Part shown: in pieces, positions 1 through 7,838 of the stretch
Numbering within the stretch: the first letter of the stretch is position 1
How the letters are laid out: the number at the start of each line of letters is the position of its first letter
Source: Flavivirga aquatica
Lineage (GTDB): Bacteria > Bacteroidota > Bacteroidia > Flavobacteriales > Flavobacteriaceae
Assembly (NCBI RefSeq): GCF_001747085.1
Contig: NZ_MDJD01000007.1
Coordinates: forward strand, 434,001 to 498,000
DNA: 64,000 nucleotides
Reading direction: 5' to 3'
Position numbers and translations under genes: made by a program
Notes under the pieces: model-generated
What the model was told of the DNA's origin: nothing
Databases searched by the model: none
The model's input: only the letters and a program-made list of their open reading frames with translations

Positions 1-21
1 TAGTAACTTTATTTTTTTCAT
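1..21 (-). CDS. 5' end of a second DUF2931-like lipoprotein gene (partial)
   Basis: Read on the minus strand, the first seven codons (ATG at 21-19) give MKKIKLL, identical to the first seven residues of the lipoprotein encoded at 35-655. The bases just upstream of both starts also match almost perfectly. This is the start of a tandem copy whose body lies beyond the left edge. It begins 13 bases after the stop of its neighbour, so the two are probably co-transcribed. An adjacent ATG at 24-22 is an equally good start. Function is inferred only from the neighbour. Confidence 0.6.
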
Positions 22-34
22 CATTAATTATTAT

Positions 35-655
35 TTACCAAGTATCTGGAATACCATGTTTTGAAATATAGATGCTATCTTCTTTTTTTATATAATGTTT
101 TAAATAGGTGCTTCCGTCTAATTTTTCACCATATTTTTCTTCAAATTCTTGTTCTGTTTTAACACCGTTTATTTTTAAAATATGTTTTGCTATGGTCATA
201 CTAGTATCTTCAATAGCTCTAAAACGATCTATGGGTGCTCTACCATGTTTCCCTGCAACATAAACTACTACACGACCGTGTGGCGCAAAACAGGTATAAA
301 CACGTATTTGCCCTTTTTTAAGGGCTTCTTCTATTTTTTTACTTGTAAGCTTAAATTTCCCTTTATAAAACTTGCCCTCGGTTATAGAAAACCAGTTAAC
401 AAATAAACTATCGGGCACGGGTTTTAAACGTTCACCTACTGCATAACTAGCTCCTGTATACCCCCAACCATTACCTCCTGCAGTAACTTGCAGTGTACCA
501 ACACCACCTCCATTTTTGTATTGAAAATTATTGGTTAATATTTTTGCTGGATAATGTTGTGGCGCACACTCCGATGGACCCCACCTATATTTACGCTCAC
601 AACTCATTAACACAATAATAAACGCTATACAACTTAGTAATTTTATTTTTTTCAT
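35..655 (-). CDS. DUF2931-like lipoprotein, candidate T6SS immunity protein
   Basis: A 206-residue protein with an SPII signal (lipobox ending VLMSC, Cys19), so it should be a membrane-anchored periplasmic or outer-membrane lipoprotein. The body resembles DUF2931: an APQHYPAKI opening after the lipid anchor, a glycine-rich stretch near 50-70, and a PDSLFVNWFSITEGKFY segment near residues 81-96 followed by a helix. It lies 2 bases after the DUF2235 lipase gene and is followed by a second copy, the usual place for an immunity gene. The immunity role is inferred from position and from an envelope location that would meet an incoming lipase; it is not shown by sequence. Confidence 0.7.
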   Translation of the reverse strand: MKKIKLLSCIAFIIVLMSCERKYRWGPSECAPQHYPAKILTNNFQYKNGGGVGTLQVTAGGNGWGYTGASYAVGERLKPVPDSLFVNWFSITEGKFYKGKFKLTSKKIEEALKKGQIRVYTCFAPHGRVVVYVAGKHGRAPIDRFRAIEDTSMTIAKHILKINGVKTEQEFEEKYGEKLDGSTYLKHYIKKEDSIYISKHGIPDTW

Positions 656-657
656 TA

Positions 658-2277
658 TTAATTGTCATATTTAAGACGTTCTTTAACTGGCTCGTTAGCA
701 TAAATATACCCATTTCCTACCTCGCCTATTAAGGGTGAATAATTGGCAGATTGGTGAATAAATGAGTGTTTTAATAAACGGGAATCGCTATAACTAATTA
801 AAGGATTTTCGTCTGTTAAAGCAATAGTTCTTAAGGTTTGGTATACTGCTTCTAATTCTTCTGGAATTTTAAATGTATTTGGATCTATAATTTCAAAAGG
901 CACATTTGCTATATTCGCTAGTTCGTGCATAATACGTAACGGTATATAAGTATAATCATTAAAGACCTCCTTAGTACCTTCTAGCACATACAGGTAGTCT
1001 GTTTCTACCACTTGTATTGCGCGTCCCATTTTTATTTCCATATGGTCGCCATAGTATTTTATATGTTTGGTACTTTTATCTAGCACCTTAATTTCTTCTG
1101 GTAAATACCAGCCTTGGGCTATCCAATTAAGGCGCTCTTTTTCTAAACGTGCTTTATCTGTAGCTTTATTGCCAAAGCCTAGATAAGCTACTTCTTTACC
1201 TGTTTTATAGCCCCCACCAATATCTGAGTGTACTCCAGGCATACTAAAAGAATAACCTACATTGGTTTTATTAAGGGCAAAGTTTTTACGGTGTTCGTCT
1301 CTAGCACTTAAATGTACAACCTGTTTGGCGTTAACTCCTGCCAAATCTAAATTTATACCATGGTGCGAAGCATCTTCTATTTTAAAATCGCCTGCATCAA
1401 TTTTTAAAATGGCTGCAACCGAATCGAACAAACCAACAAAGCGGATATTAAATTGCTGTGGTAGTTTGGGTACTTTATTTTTTAATTGTTTAAATAAACC
1501 TCCTCCTTCGTTTATAGTAATGGTTTCTTTATACGATGTATCCATCCAGCCTCCCATATTATATTTTTTATGGCTTACTTTAACTTCTTCTTTAAGGCTA
1601 TTACAAAAATGTCTTGCTGCTGCTGCACCACGGCTAAAACCAAAAACATCGAATGTTAAAGTATCTATGCGTTTTAGCTTTTTTAGTTCAACAATCTCTT
1701 CTACTATTTGCTCAATGCCATCATTTACTTTGCCCTGTACGCCACGATCTCCATTCCAAATATCATAACCATGAGCAACAATACCTGCAATGGGGTGCAA
1801 TACTGTAGCTGTAGTTTTTAATAAAATAGGGGTATCTTCTCCTGTACCCGAGCTTATGGCATCATCTAACCTGCCTTTTAAGGTACCAATACCTTGTACA
1901 TAAATACGAATAATTACTTTTTGGCGCCTTCCTGCCACCTCTTTTTTATCGGGATACAAATCAAAAAGGCGTACTACATTAGAATAATCGTTTTCGTAAC
2001 TGCCTTTAAGGTTTTTAGGTCCAGATGGTGCACCAGCCTCTCCAATATCTGTATTAAATTTATTGTTACCTGTACCATCAAAAAACACGCCTATTTCTAC
2101 ATCTACTGGTTTTTCTTCGTCAATTTCTAAGGCCATTGGAGCTTCAAAAGCAATACCATCTTTGCCTTTCATATTTACTTTTTTAGCACTTAAAGTTATA
2201 TTTTCCTTACTATATATGGTATGGTTTCCTCCTGTTATTTTTGTAATATTTCCTTTAACTAATCGTTTCCTGCTCAT
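658..2277 (-). CDS. DUF2235 (Tle1-like) alpha/beta-hydrolase, likely T6SS phospholipase effector
   Basis: A 539-residue protein of the DUF2235 alpha/beta-hydrolase family, which includes the Tle1 T6SS phospholipases. Visible motifs are FFDGTGNN (residues 65-72), the nucleophile elbow GFSRG (213-217, Ser215), VGLFDSVA with the likely acid Asp285, and PGVHSDIGGGY with the likely catalytic His350. The first ~45 residues are not hydrolase. They carry a GGNHTIYSKENITLSAK-type strand repeat resembling the VgrG spike, which could serve as a loading segment. There is no signal peptide, as expected for T6SS cargo. The gene sits 6 bases after vgrG and 2 bases before the lipoprotein gene. Family call is firm; substrate and toxicity are inferred. 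Confidence 0.85.
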   Translation of the reverse strand: MSRKRLVKGNITKITGGNHTIYSKENITLSAKKVNMKGKDGIAFEAPMALEIDEEKPVDVEIGVFFDGTGNNKFNTDIGEAGAPSGPKNLKGSYENDYSNVVRLFDLYPDKKEVAGRRQKVIIRIYVQGIGTLKGRLDDAISSGTGEDTPILLKTTATVLHPIAGIVAHGYDIWNGDRGVQGKVNDGIEQIVEEIVELKKLKRIDTLTFDVFGFSRGAAAARHFCNSLKEEVKVSHKKYNMGGWMDTSYKETITINEGGGLFKQLKNKVPKLPQQFNIRFVGLFDSVAAILKIDAGDFKIEDASHHGINLDLAGVNAKQVVHLSARDEHRKNFALNKTNVGYSFSMPGVHSDIGGGYKTGKEVAYLGFGNKATDKARLEKERLNWIAQGWYLPEEIKVLDKSTKHIKYYGDHMEIKMGRAIQVVETDYLYVLEGTKEVFNDYTYIPLRIMHELANIANVPFEIIDPNTFKIPEELEAVYQTLRTIALTDENPLISYSDSRLLKHSFIHQSANYSPLIGEVGNGYIYANEPVKERLKYDN

Positions 2278-2283
2278 AGCGTT

Positions 2284-4101
2284 TTAAAATAAAGAACTGT
2301 TTTCTGCACTGTTTAACTTTACTTTATTTTCGGAGTTACCGGTAAATTCACCTTCTACTTGTACCTGGACTTCTCCGTTACTTATTTCTTTACGTTCTTT
2401 TTTAGTTTCAGAAATTAAATCGCCTTCTATAATCTCTTTTAATTCTCCAATAACTAACATGTTACTATTACCTGCTACACTACTCAATTTATTCATACCA
2501 ATATTTTCTGTAGCATTTACACCAATAACGGTTGTACTATTAGCGCCTACATTGGTGTTTAAATTTTCAGCTACATTTATATTCATGTTTTTACAATTTA
2601 GCGTTAATGTTTCTGGAGCTGTAATGGTAATATTTTTACTCTTTGTATCATAGTGTATTTGATTACCTCCTTTATCTTTTATAGTAATACTTTCTTGCCT
2701 ATTGGTATCGTTAAACTCTATAGTATGTCCAGAACGGGTAATGATACTTTTATGGGTATTGTCTACTCGCCCGCCTGCTCCTGTGTTACCATTAAAAAGG
2801 CTTCCCATTACAAAAGGTCTGTTAGGGTCTGAGTAGCGAAAGCCTACCATAACTTGATCGCCTTCTTCGGGGATAAATACATGACCTCGGTTTTGTTCAT
2901 GATTTTCACTCTGGCCTGCATCTGGTGTCATAACACGTATCCAGTTTGTTCGTTTTTCGTGTTTTTGCCATTGAAACTGAACTTGCACACGGCCTTTTCC
3001 TTTTGGGTCTTCATTACTTACTACTGTAGCGAGTTGCGGGTTGGCTTGTGGTAAATCGACCTGAGGTTCTGGTGGTACTTTTACACCACTAGGGATGGCT
3101 TTTATATGGCTGCTATAAGTGGTACTGCCTGTAGCTTTATGTTCTATGTCTATAATAATGTATTCGCCATAGTTTTTAACGTCAAACTCGTCTTTCCCGC
3201 TCCACTTGGCAGAGCTTACTTTTATTATGCTTCCTACGGTTAGGTTTTGTTGGTTGCAATCGGCTTCTAATATATTTAAATCGGCTACTGCTGCAGCTTG
3301 CTTATTTTTTACACTGGTTTCTAGCTCACTTTTGTTTTGGGTTCTTGCTACGGCGTGTGAGTTGGCTACGCCTTTAAAAATGTCTAAGGAGGTGTTAAAG
3401 GCATCCATACCTAGTTCGTTAAGGCCTTCAACATTGTTTTTAGTCTTGGATTCGTTTTTGGTATCTTCTAAGGCGTTGTATGAAAATATATTATAGCTGT
3501 TCGCTCGGGCTTCCATACCTATGCTTATGTTAGAGAGTTCTCTACCATATTGTAACTTTGTAGCTGTATTGCGATCTGGCTGACCTATGACTAGCTTTAA
3601 TCCGTCGTAGAAAAACCATTCATAGTGTTGTTTTGCTAAGCGTTGTAGAAATTGATAGTGGGTTTCGCCGTATTGGGCTTCGTAATTTAATAGCCCTCTA
3701 TGTTCTGGTTCTATTAGGGCTTGTATGTTAACGGTATCTAGGGTGTCTTTTATAATATTTGCTAAACTCTTGTTTACCCAGGAGGTGGTATGCTTGCCTT
3801 GTTCTAATAGTATGGTTTTGGAATAGCCTGTAATTTCTATATTGCCTTGATGCCCGTCGTTATGTTGTAACTTTAAATTGGTGATGATGCCTACAAATTC
3901 GGCCTCATCGAAGGATATTACTACCGATTTCCCTAACCATGCTTTTGAGGCTTCTAGGGTATGAACGCCTAGGGCTTCGATTTCGTCGTGGTCTACTTGA
4001 ATTTTAAATTCATGGTGGGTATTAAGGCGTTGTTTTAAGGTAACTTGCTCAAAGTTGGAAAGGTATTTCCCATCAATGCTTATTGATGTTTTGTAATCCA
4101 T
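2284..4101 (-). CDS. vgrG: T6SS spike protein VgrG (Bacteroidota T6SS-iii type)
   Basis: A 605-residue Vgr-family protein. Residues 1-345 look like the gp27-like base with the conserved YGETHYQFLQRLAKQ..EWFF segment near 144-164. Residues ~355-440 form the gp5 OB-fold (DPKGKGRVQVQF, GHVFIPEEGDQVMVGF, NRPFVMGSLFNG). Residues ~450-605 are a strand-repeat spike with no fused enzyme domain. In T6SS, VgrG trimers cap the Hcp tube and carry effectors. The gene lies between hcp and the DUF2235 gene, so the cargo is probably that lipase. No sheath, baseplate or ATPase genes are present here, so the apparatus must be encoded elsewhere. Confidence 0.92.
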   Translation of the reverse strand: MDYKTSISIDGKYLSNFEQVTLKQRLNTHHEFKIQVDHDEIEALGVHTLEASKAWLGKSVVISFDEAEFVGIITNLKLQHNDGHQGNIEITGYSKTILLEQGKHTTSWVNKSLANIIKDTLDTVNIQALIEPEHRGLLNYEAQYGETHYQFLQRLAKQHYEWFFYDGLKLVIGQPDRNTATKLQYGRELSNISIGMEARANSYNIFSYNALEDTKNESKTKNNVEGLNELGMDAFNTSLDIFKGVANSHAVARTQNKSELETSVKNKQAAAVADLNILEADCNQQNLTVGSIIKVSSAKWSGKDEFDVKNYGEYIIIDIEHKATGSTTYSSHIKAIPSGVKVPPEPQVDLPQANPQLATVVSNEDPKGKGRVQVQFQWQKHEKRTNWIRVMTPDAGQSENHEQNRGHVFIPEEGDQVMVGFRYSDPNRPFVMGSLFNGNTGAGGRVDNTHKSIITRSGHTIEFNDTNRQESITIKDKGGNQIHYDTKSKNITITAPETLTLNCKNMNINVAENLNTNVGANSTTVIGVNATENIGMNKLSSVAGNSNMLVIGELKEIIEGDLISETKKERKEISNGEVQVQVEGEFTGNSENKVKLNSAENSSLF

Positions 4102-4185
4102 AAATGGTGGGTGTTTTTTATATGAGAGTTCTTTTGAGAGAGGGGATTTGTGCTATTCTAGTTTTAATTTTAATTTAAAAAAAAA

Positions 4186-4225
4186 AGCAGTTTCTAAAAT
4201 ACCTCTAGGTATTCTGGAAACCGCT
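4186..4225. terminator. Terminator between hcp and vgrG
   Basis: An imperfect inverted repeat of about 18-bp arms around a TCTA loop. It has an A run on its left side (a T run when read on the minus strand) and a short T run on the right. On the minus strand it lies ~75 bases after the hcp stop and ~85 before the vgrG start, so it could limit read-through and keep hcp expression above vgrG. Confidence 0.75.
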
Positions 4226-4299
4226 TTTTATATACTCATAAAAAATCTAATGGTTCTTGATATTAAAAACTTTTCTTTTTTTATAAGCGGTTACTTGTA

Positions 4300-4698
4300 T
4301 TAGGCTTTTGGCCAACGGTTATCTATAGAGGCGTTTCCTATTAGGATTTGCTCTGCAGATACTGTAAAACGTAACTTCATTGGTACGTCTCCGTTTACAT
4401 CTAAAATCTCTTTATAGTATACTAAGTAAGAGTTTTTAAATTCTATTTCTTTCATCTTAGCGTCTTCTTCTGTTTTTTTGTAAACGATTTTTCCGTCTAC
4501 AGATTTAAACTGTGAGTTTAACATGGCTTCGATTACTGAGGTATCTTCTGTTGATTCAATTTCTAAGGTTACACGACCGCCGTATACGTTAGAGGATACT
4601 TTTCCTTTTTTGTCTGTGTCTCTACTAAATGAGTATTCTGAATATAATACGTCAAATTCTTTTCCACCTAATTCTAGGCTTGCTCTAAATGATCCCAT
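4300..4698 (-). CDS. tssD: T6SS tube protein TssD/Hcp
   Basis: A 132-residue protein matching the Bacteroidota TssD (Hcp) family: MGSFRASLELGGKEFDVLYSE at the start, a long central strand region (GGRVTLEIES), and a C-terminal stretch near residues 97-125 with LRFTVSAEQI and WPKA at the very end. Hcp hexamers stack into the tube expelled by the T6SS sheath. There is no signal peptide. It is the first gene of the module and has its own downstream hairpin, consistent with the large amounts of Hcp needed. About 600 bases without a gene lie upstream. Confidence 0.92.
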   Translation of the reverse strand: MGSFRASLELGGKEFDVLYSEYSFSRDTDKKGKVSSNVYGGRVTLEIESTEDTSVIEAMLNSQFKSVDGKIVYKKTEEDAKMKEIEFKNSYLVYYKEILDVNGDVPMKLRFTVSAEQILIGNASIDNRWPKA

Positions 4699-5271
4699 GT
4701 TTTTGGATTTTTAATTTTAATTTTACAATATTTTGTTTTAAACTTCTAGAAGGTGTTTTAAACTAGTATAAAAAACAACTTCAAAAAAAATTTGCTATTA
4801 GATAAATATTGCTCTTTGGGAAATAATTGAGAAAGGTTCTTGAAAGAAGTGAAATTTCACTTTTTAAAATAAGAAGGTTTAACAATTATTGAAAGAGAAT
4901 AAAGATACCCAATCGCTAAATTACCAGACCAATGTAGTATAATTTTTCAAATAAAAAAGGGATGTAAGATTTTTTATTGAAAAAATAAACGCTTTTTCTT
5001 TAAAATTTGCTTTTCATCGATATTTTATGCTGAACCATTACCTCATCTATCTATTATTCTATGTCAAGAGCCTTAAAACTCATTAGCAATACACATAATT
5101 TTCCTCCTACTATTTTCGAAAACACAAATTATTTTTGCCTAACCCTAAAATCCCAGAACTTTTTGACTTGATCCAATTTAACCTGAATTTTGACTAAACA
5201 TAACTTTAAGAGAGAGTCTAATAAAATAATTAGACGCATTACGAAAACATACGAAATATTCAATCAATAAA
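4699..5271. other. Intergenic region upstream of hcp
   Basis: No ORF or RNA gene recognised. It must hold the hcp promoter on the minus strand. A perfect 16-bp palindrome centred on AAATTT lies at 4847-4862, ~150 bases upstream of the hcp start, and could be a regulator site. The rest is AT-rich and featureless. Confidence 0.5.
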
Positions 5272-5301
5272 AAAACCCTTTCTAAAAACAGAAAGGGTTT
5301 T
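5272..5301 (-). terminator. rpmA terminator
   Basis: Two perfect 12-bp arms (AAAACCCTTTCT and its complement) flank a 6-base loop. On the minus strand they are followed by a run of seven T. It lies 25 bases after the rpmA stop. Confidence 0.9.
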
Positions 5302-5326
5302 AATTCTTTTATAAAGAAAATTATTT

Positions 5327-5587
5327 TTAAGCTTCAAAAGCTTCAATAGAAACATAAGATTTGTTATCTTTTTTCTTTGTAAATTTTACAACACCATCAA
5401 CTTTGGCGTGTAAAGTATGATCTTTACCTTGGTATACATTTTCACCTGGGTGATGTGTATTACCACGTTGTCTTATGATAATGTTACCTGCAAGAGCAGC
5501 TTGTCCACCAAAAATCTTAACACCTAAGCGTTTCGATTCTGATTCTCTACCATTTTTCGAACTTCCGACTCCTTTTTTATGTGCCAT
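5327..5587 (-). CDS. rpmA: 50S ribosomal protein bL27
   Basis: An 86-residue protein with the bL27 signature: [16 protein letters not shown] at the flexible N terminus that reaches the peptidyl-transferase centre, then [16 protein letters not shown] and THHPGENV. It starts directly at MAHKKG, without the cleavable extension seen in Firmicutes. It is the second gene of the rplU-rpmA operon, 25 bases behind rplU, and is closed by a strong hairpin terminator. Confidence 0.98.
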   Translation of the reverse strand: MAHKKGVGSSKNGRESESKRLGVKIFGGQAALAGNIIIRQRGNTHHPGENVYQGKDHTLHAKVDGVVKFTKKKDNKSYVSIEAFEA

Positions 5588-5612
5588 TTTATTTCGATTT
5601 TAATTTTTATTA

Positions 5613-6119
5613 TTAACTTAAAGCAGCTATTAAATCAGCTTTCTTCATAGAAGAAATACCTTCAACTCCTTTAGCTTTTGCTAAGTCTTTTAATTCAGCA
5701 ACAGTTAATTTGCTTAAATCTTGATTAGCTTCTGCTTTTGGTGCAGCAGTTTCAGCCTTAGGCTCTGCTTTTTTAGTTGCTTTAGCTGGGGCAGCTTTCT
5801 TAGCTCCAGAAGCAACAATACTTTCTATTACAATTTCTGTTAAAGATTGACGGTGACCATTTTTAACACGATAACCTTTACGTCTTTTCTTCTTAAAAAC
5901 TATAACTTTATCACCCTTAAGGTGTTTTAAGACTTTTGCTCCTACTTGAGCTCCGTCTATAGCTGGGGCGCCTACAGTTACATTGTCACCATCACCTAAA
6001 AGAAGTACATTATCGAAAGAAACTTTCTTACCTTCTTCAGTTTGTAAACGGTTAACAAAAACTTTTTGGTCTTTAACAACTTTAAATTGTTGCCCTGCTA
6101 TCTCTACAATTGCGTACAT
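5613..6119 (-). CDS. rplU: 50S ribosomal protein bL21 with a C-terminal SAP/Rho-N-like extension
   Basis: Residues 1-~103 are a normal bL21 (MYAIVEIAGQQFKV, KRRKGYRVKNGHRQ). The protein continues to residue 168, about 65 residues beyond the usual length. First comes an Ala/Lys/Pro/Glu-rich linker (~108-132). Then comes a compact helical domain (LSKLTVAELKDLAKAKGV, MKKADLIAAL) of the SAP/HeH/Rho-N-like type that often binds nucleic acid. The reading frame is open throughout and no second start is needed, so this is a genuine fusion. A consensus Bacteroidota promoter lies 43 bases upstream. The extra domain's role is unknown. Confidence 0.97.
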   Translation of the reverse strand: MYAIVEIAGQQFKVVKDQKVFVNRLQTEEGKKVSFDNVLLLGDGDNVTVGAPAIDGAQVGAKVLKHLKGDKVIVFKKKRRKGYRVKNGHRQSLTEIVIESIVASGAKKAAPAKATKKAEPKAETAAPKAEANQDLSKLTVAELKDLAKAKGVEGISSMKKADLIAALS

Positions 6120-6161
6120 AGCGTAACGTTTTTATTTATTAATTTGTTCAAAAAATGAGTG

Positions 6162-6192
6162 CAAATATACTTCTAATTATTTAAAATACAAA
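6162..6192 (-). promoter_or_regulatory. rplU-rpmA promoter, Bacteroidota sigma-ABfr type
   Basis: On the minus strand, TTTG (6192-6189), a 19-base spacer and TATATTTG (6169-6162) match the Bacteroidota consensus TTTG-N19-21-TAnnTTTG exactly. Transcription should start near 6155, about 35 bases before the rplU ATG. Confidence 0.8.
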
Positions 6193-6285
6193 TGTTTTAT
6201 TCATATTTAGAATAATCATTTATTCTTCTCTTAAATTTTAAATAATACGTAGGACAAGCTATAACAAACGTTAAAAAATAAACCA

Positions 6286-6306
6286 CTATGGATTTGAAAT
6301 CCATAG
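6286..6306. repeat. Hairpin flanking the IS200-like remnant
   Basis: A perfect inverted repeat, CTATGGATTT and its complement around a single G. It lies ~35 bases beyond the stop codon of the IS200-type transposase remnant. IS200/IS605 elements carry subterminal hairpins of this kind that TnpA recognises, so it probably marks one end of the old element. Confidence 0.5.
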
Positions 6307-6339
6307 TTTTAAACAAAAGAATGAAATTCTTTCTTTACA

Positions 6340-6720
6340 TTACTCTAATATCCAGTTGCCTTTTTCTGAATTGGATTTATCCTTGTGATTTTTAAGATAT
6401 TCTTGAACCATCTCATCTGTTATCTTGCCAGTACTCCAAGCTCCATAGTCAATAACCCAAAAATAGCGACCCAAATACTGTTTGTTAAACTTGGGAAATT
6501 CGAGATGAGCAACCTTTCAATTTATTCACCAAAATACTTATAATCAATAAGATAAACACTCAATATGCACATGAATGTGATCCTTACTTACTACTCCTTT
6601 TAGAATCTGAACATTTTCAGAATTACAAATCTGAATTAACAAATTACAATAACACTGTTGGATGTCTCTTTGCAAAACTTTATATCGATATTTTGTAGCC
6701 ATACTATATGGTAAATCAAA
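6340..6720 (-). pseudogene. IS200/IS605-type TnpA (Y1 HUH) transposase remnant
   Basis: Translating the minus strand gives pieces of one transposase in two frames. Upstream is TKYRYKVLQRDIQQ, followed by ILKGVVSKDHIHVHIECL, which contains the HUH metal motif HIH. Then come a stop and a short frame with KGCSSRISQ. After a frame change there is YLGRYFWVIDYGAWSTGKI and TDEMVQEYLKNH up to a stop at 6342. The region corresponding to the catalytic tyrosine helix is present, but the gene is broken by at least one stop and one or two frameshifts and must be inactive. No tnpB accompanies it. Confidence 0.85.
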
Positions 6721-6900
6721 TTACTTATCGAATGTGAATGCTTTCGGTTATTTGGCATACAACAAAAGCAAAACATTTATAGAAACTAAAGTAACTGCAA
6801 TCAAATTGCAGGGTTTTAACCTTTAACTAGATAATAAATACTTCAAAAATAAGGAGGGTTTTTAATTCTTCACTCGTTCTATTATAAAAAAGCTATTATC

Positions 6901-6999
6901 ATGGAAAATTTCAAAAAACAGTTTAAATCAAATGCGAAAAAAGTTAATGAATTCATTAAAGAACTCATCATTGGTGCTTCTTATGCGTTAAGAAAATAA
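6901..6999 (+). CDS. Possible 32-residue cationic peptide
   Basis: ATG to TAA gives a 32-residue peptide (starts MENFKKQFKSNAKKV, ends GASYALRK), Lys-rich and amphipathic. It sits in the ~480 bases between the IS200 remnant and the DUF4199 gene. Codon use looks ordinary for this genome and the frame is clean, but there is no recognised homology and no clear promoter. It may be real, or the leftover of a longer gene. Confidence 0.3.
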   Translation: MENFKKQFKSNAKKVNEFIKELIIGASYALRK

Positions 7000-7206
7000 T
7001 TCATCATACTTATTACCTCTAAAGCTGGAGTCATAGAGATATTATCTTAGTTTCATACTAACTTAAGTGGGGTTAAAATTTGTCATTCTGACTCCATAAT
7101 CTGCTGAATGACAATTCACTTATGCACAAACACACATCAAGACCAGTATTTTATAATAATCGTAAGATGTTAACAGCATAAAAATAATCTAGACTACAAA
7201 CGTTTA

Positions 7207-7656
7207 CTAGATTTGAGGAATGTTTCTTGTCTTTTTAAAAAGCTGCATAACAGATAATGTTGAAACTACTGTTGTTGCAAATCCCATGACAGCAACAACA
7301 AAGGTTACCGTACCAATACTTACACTAAAATTACCTTTAATGGTTTGAAATAACTCTACTAAGAAAGTATTATTAACTTCGGTAGTGTAGAGCAAAAAGA
7401 ATGAAGTAAAAATAAGCGTAGCTATAGCACCTGTAGCAAGCCCAGTTTTAAAACCTTCTCCGTAAGAAAAAGCTTCTAAGCTCTCATGCTTTTTTGAACG
7501 TACTGCTTCATAAATTCCAAAAGCAGTAATAATTGCATTAAAAAAACTAAACGCTGGATTAATATGCTTATTAAATAAAGATAGAATTAAAAAATATGCA
7601 ATTAAAACAACACCTGCAACAAGACCAAACCGAATAGGAAGTGATATATTTTTCAT
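7207..7656 (-). CDS. DUF4199-like small membrane protein
   Basis: A 149-residue integral membrane protein with four predicted hydrophobic helices (about 8-27, 34-48, 72-92, 111-136). The FSYGEGFKTGLATGAIATLIF segment (64-84) is typical of the DUF4199 family, common in Bacteroidota and of unknown function. The hydrophilic stretch RSKKHESLEAF joins helices two and three. It stands alone, between the IS200 remnant and a terminator. Confidence 0.75.
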   Translation of the reverse strand: MKNISLPIRFGLVAGVVLIAYFLILSLFNKHINPAFSFFNAIITAFGIYEAVRSKKHESLEAFSYGEGFKTGLATGAIATLIFTSFFLLYTTEVNNTFLVELFQTIKGNFSVSIGTVTFVVAVMGFATTVVSTLSVMQLFKKTRNIPQI

Positions 7657-7735
7657 AATGTGAAAATTTACATGTACTTAAATTTCGTGAAAAATTATGA
7701 ATTAAAATAATTTTAAGGCTAAATACTTCATTTTC

Positions 7736-7788
7736 AAAAAAAAAAAAAAAAAAAAAAAAGAGGCATTGCTTATTAGTAACACCTCTTT
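7736..7788 (-). terminator. yceI-like gene terminator with a 24-A homopolymer
   Basis: Arms AAAGAGG (7757-7763) and CCTCTTT (7782-7788) form a hairpin that, on the minus strand, runs into 24 consecutive T (A at 7736-7759 on the plus strand). It lies ~50 bases after the stop of the YceI gene. The homopolymer is far longer than a normal U-tract and its length is likely to vary or be mis-sequenced. Confidence 0.75.
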
Positions 7789-7838
7789 CTTATTTTTTCA
7801 GATAAACTCTAAAAAAATTAATTACAACACTTAAATCT

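Noticed and set aside
1262-1768. 168-codon ORF on the plus strand
   Set aside because: It lies wholly inside the DUF2235 gene on the other strand, has no recognisable domain, and is explained as a mirror frame of that gene.
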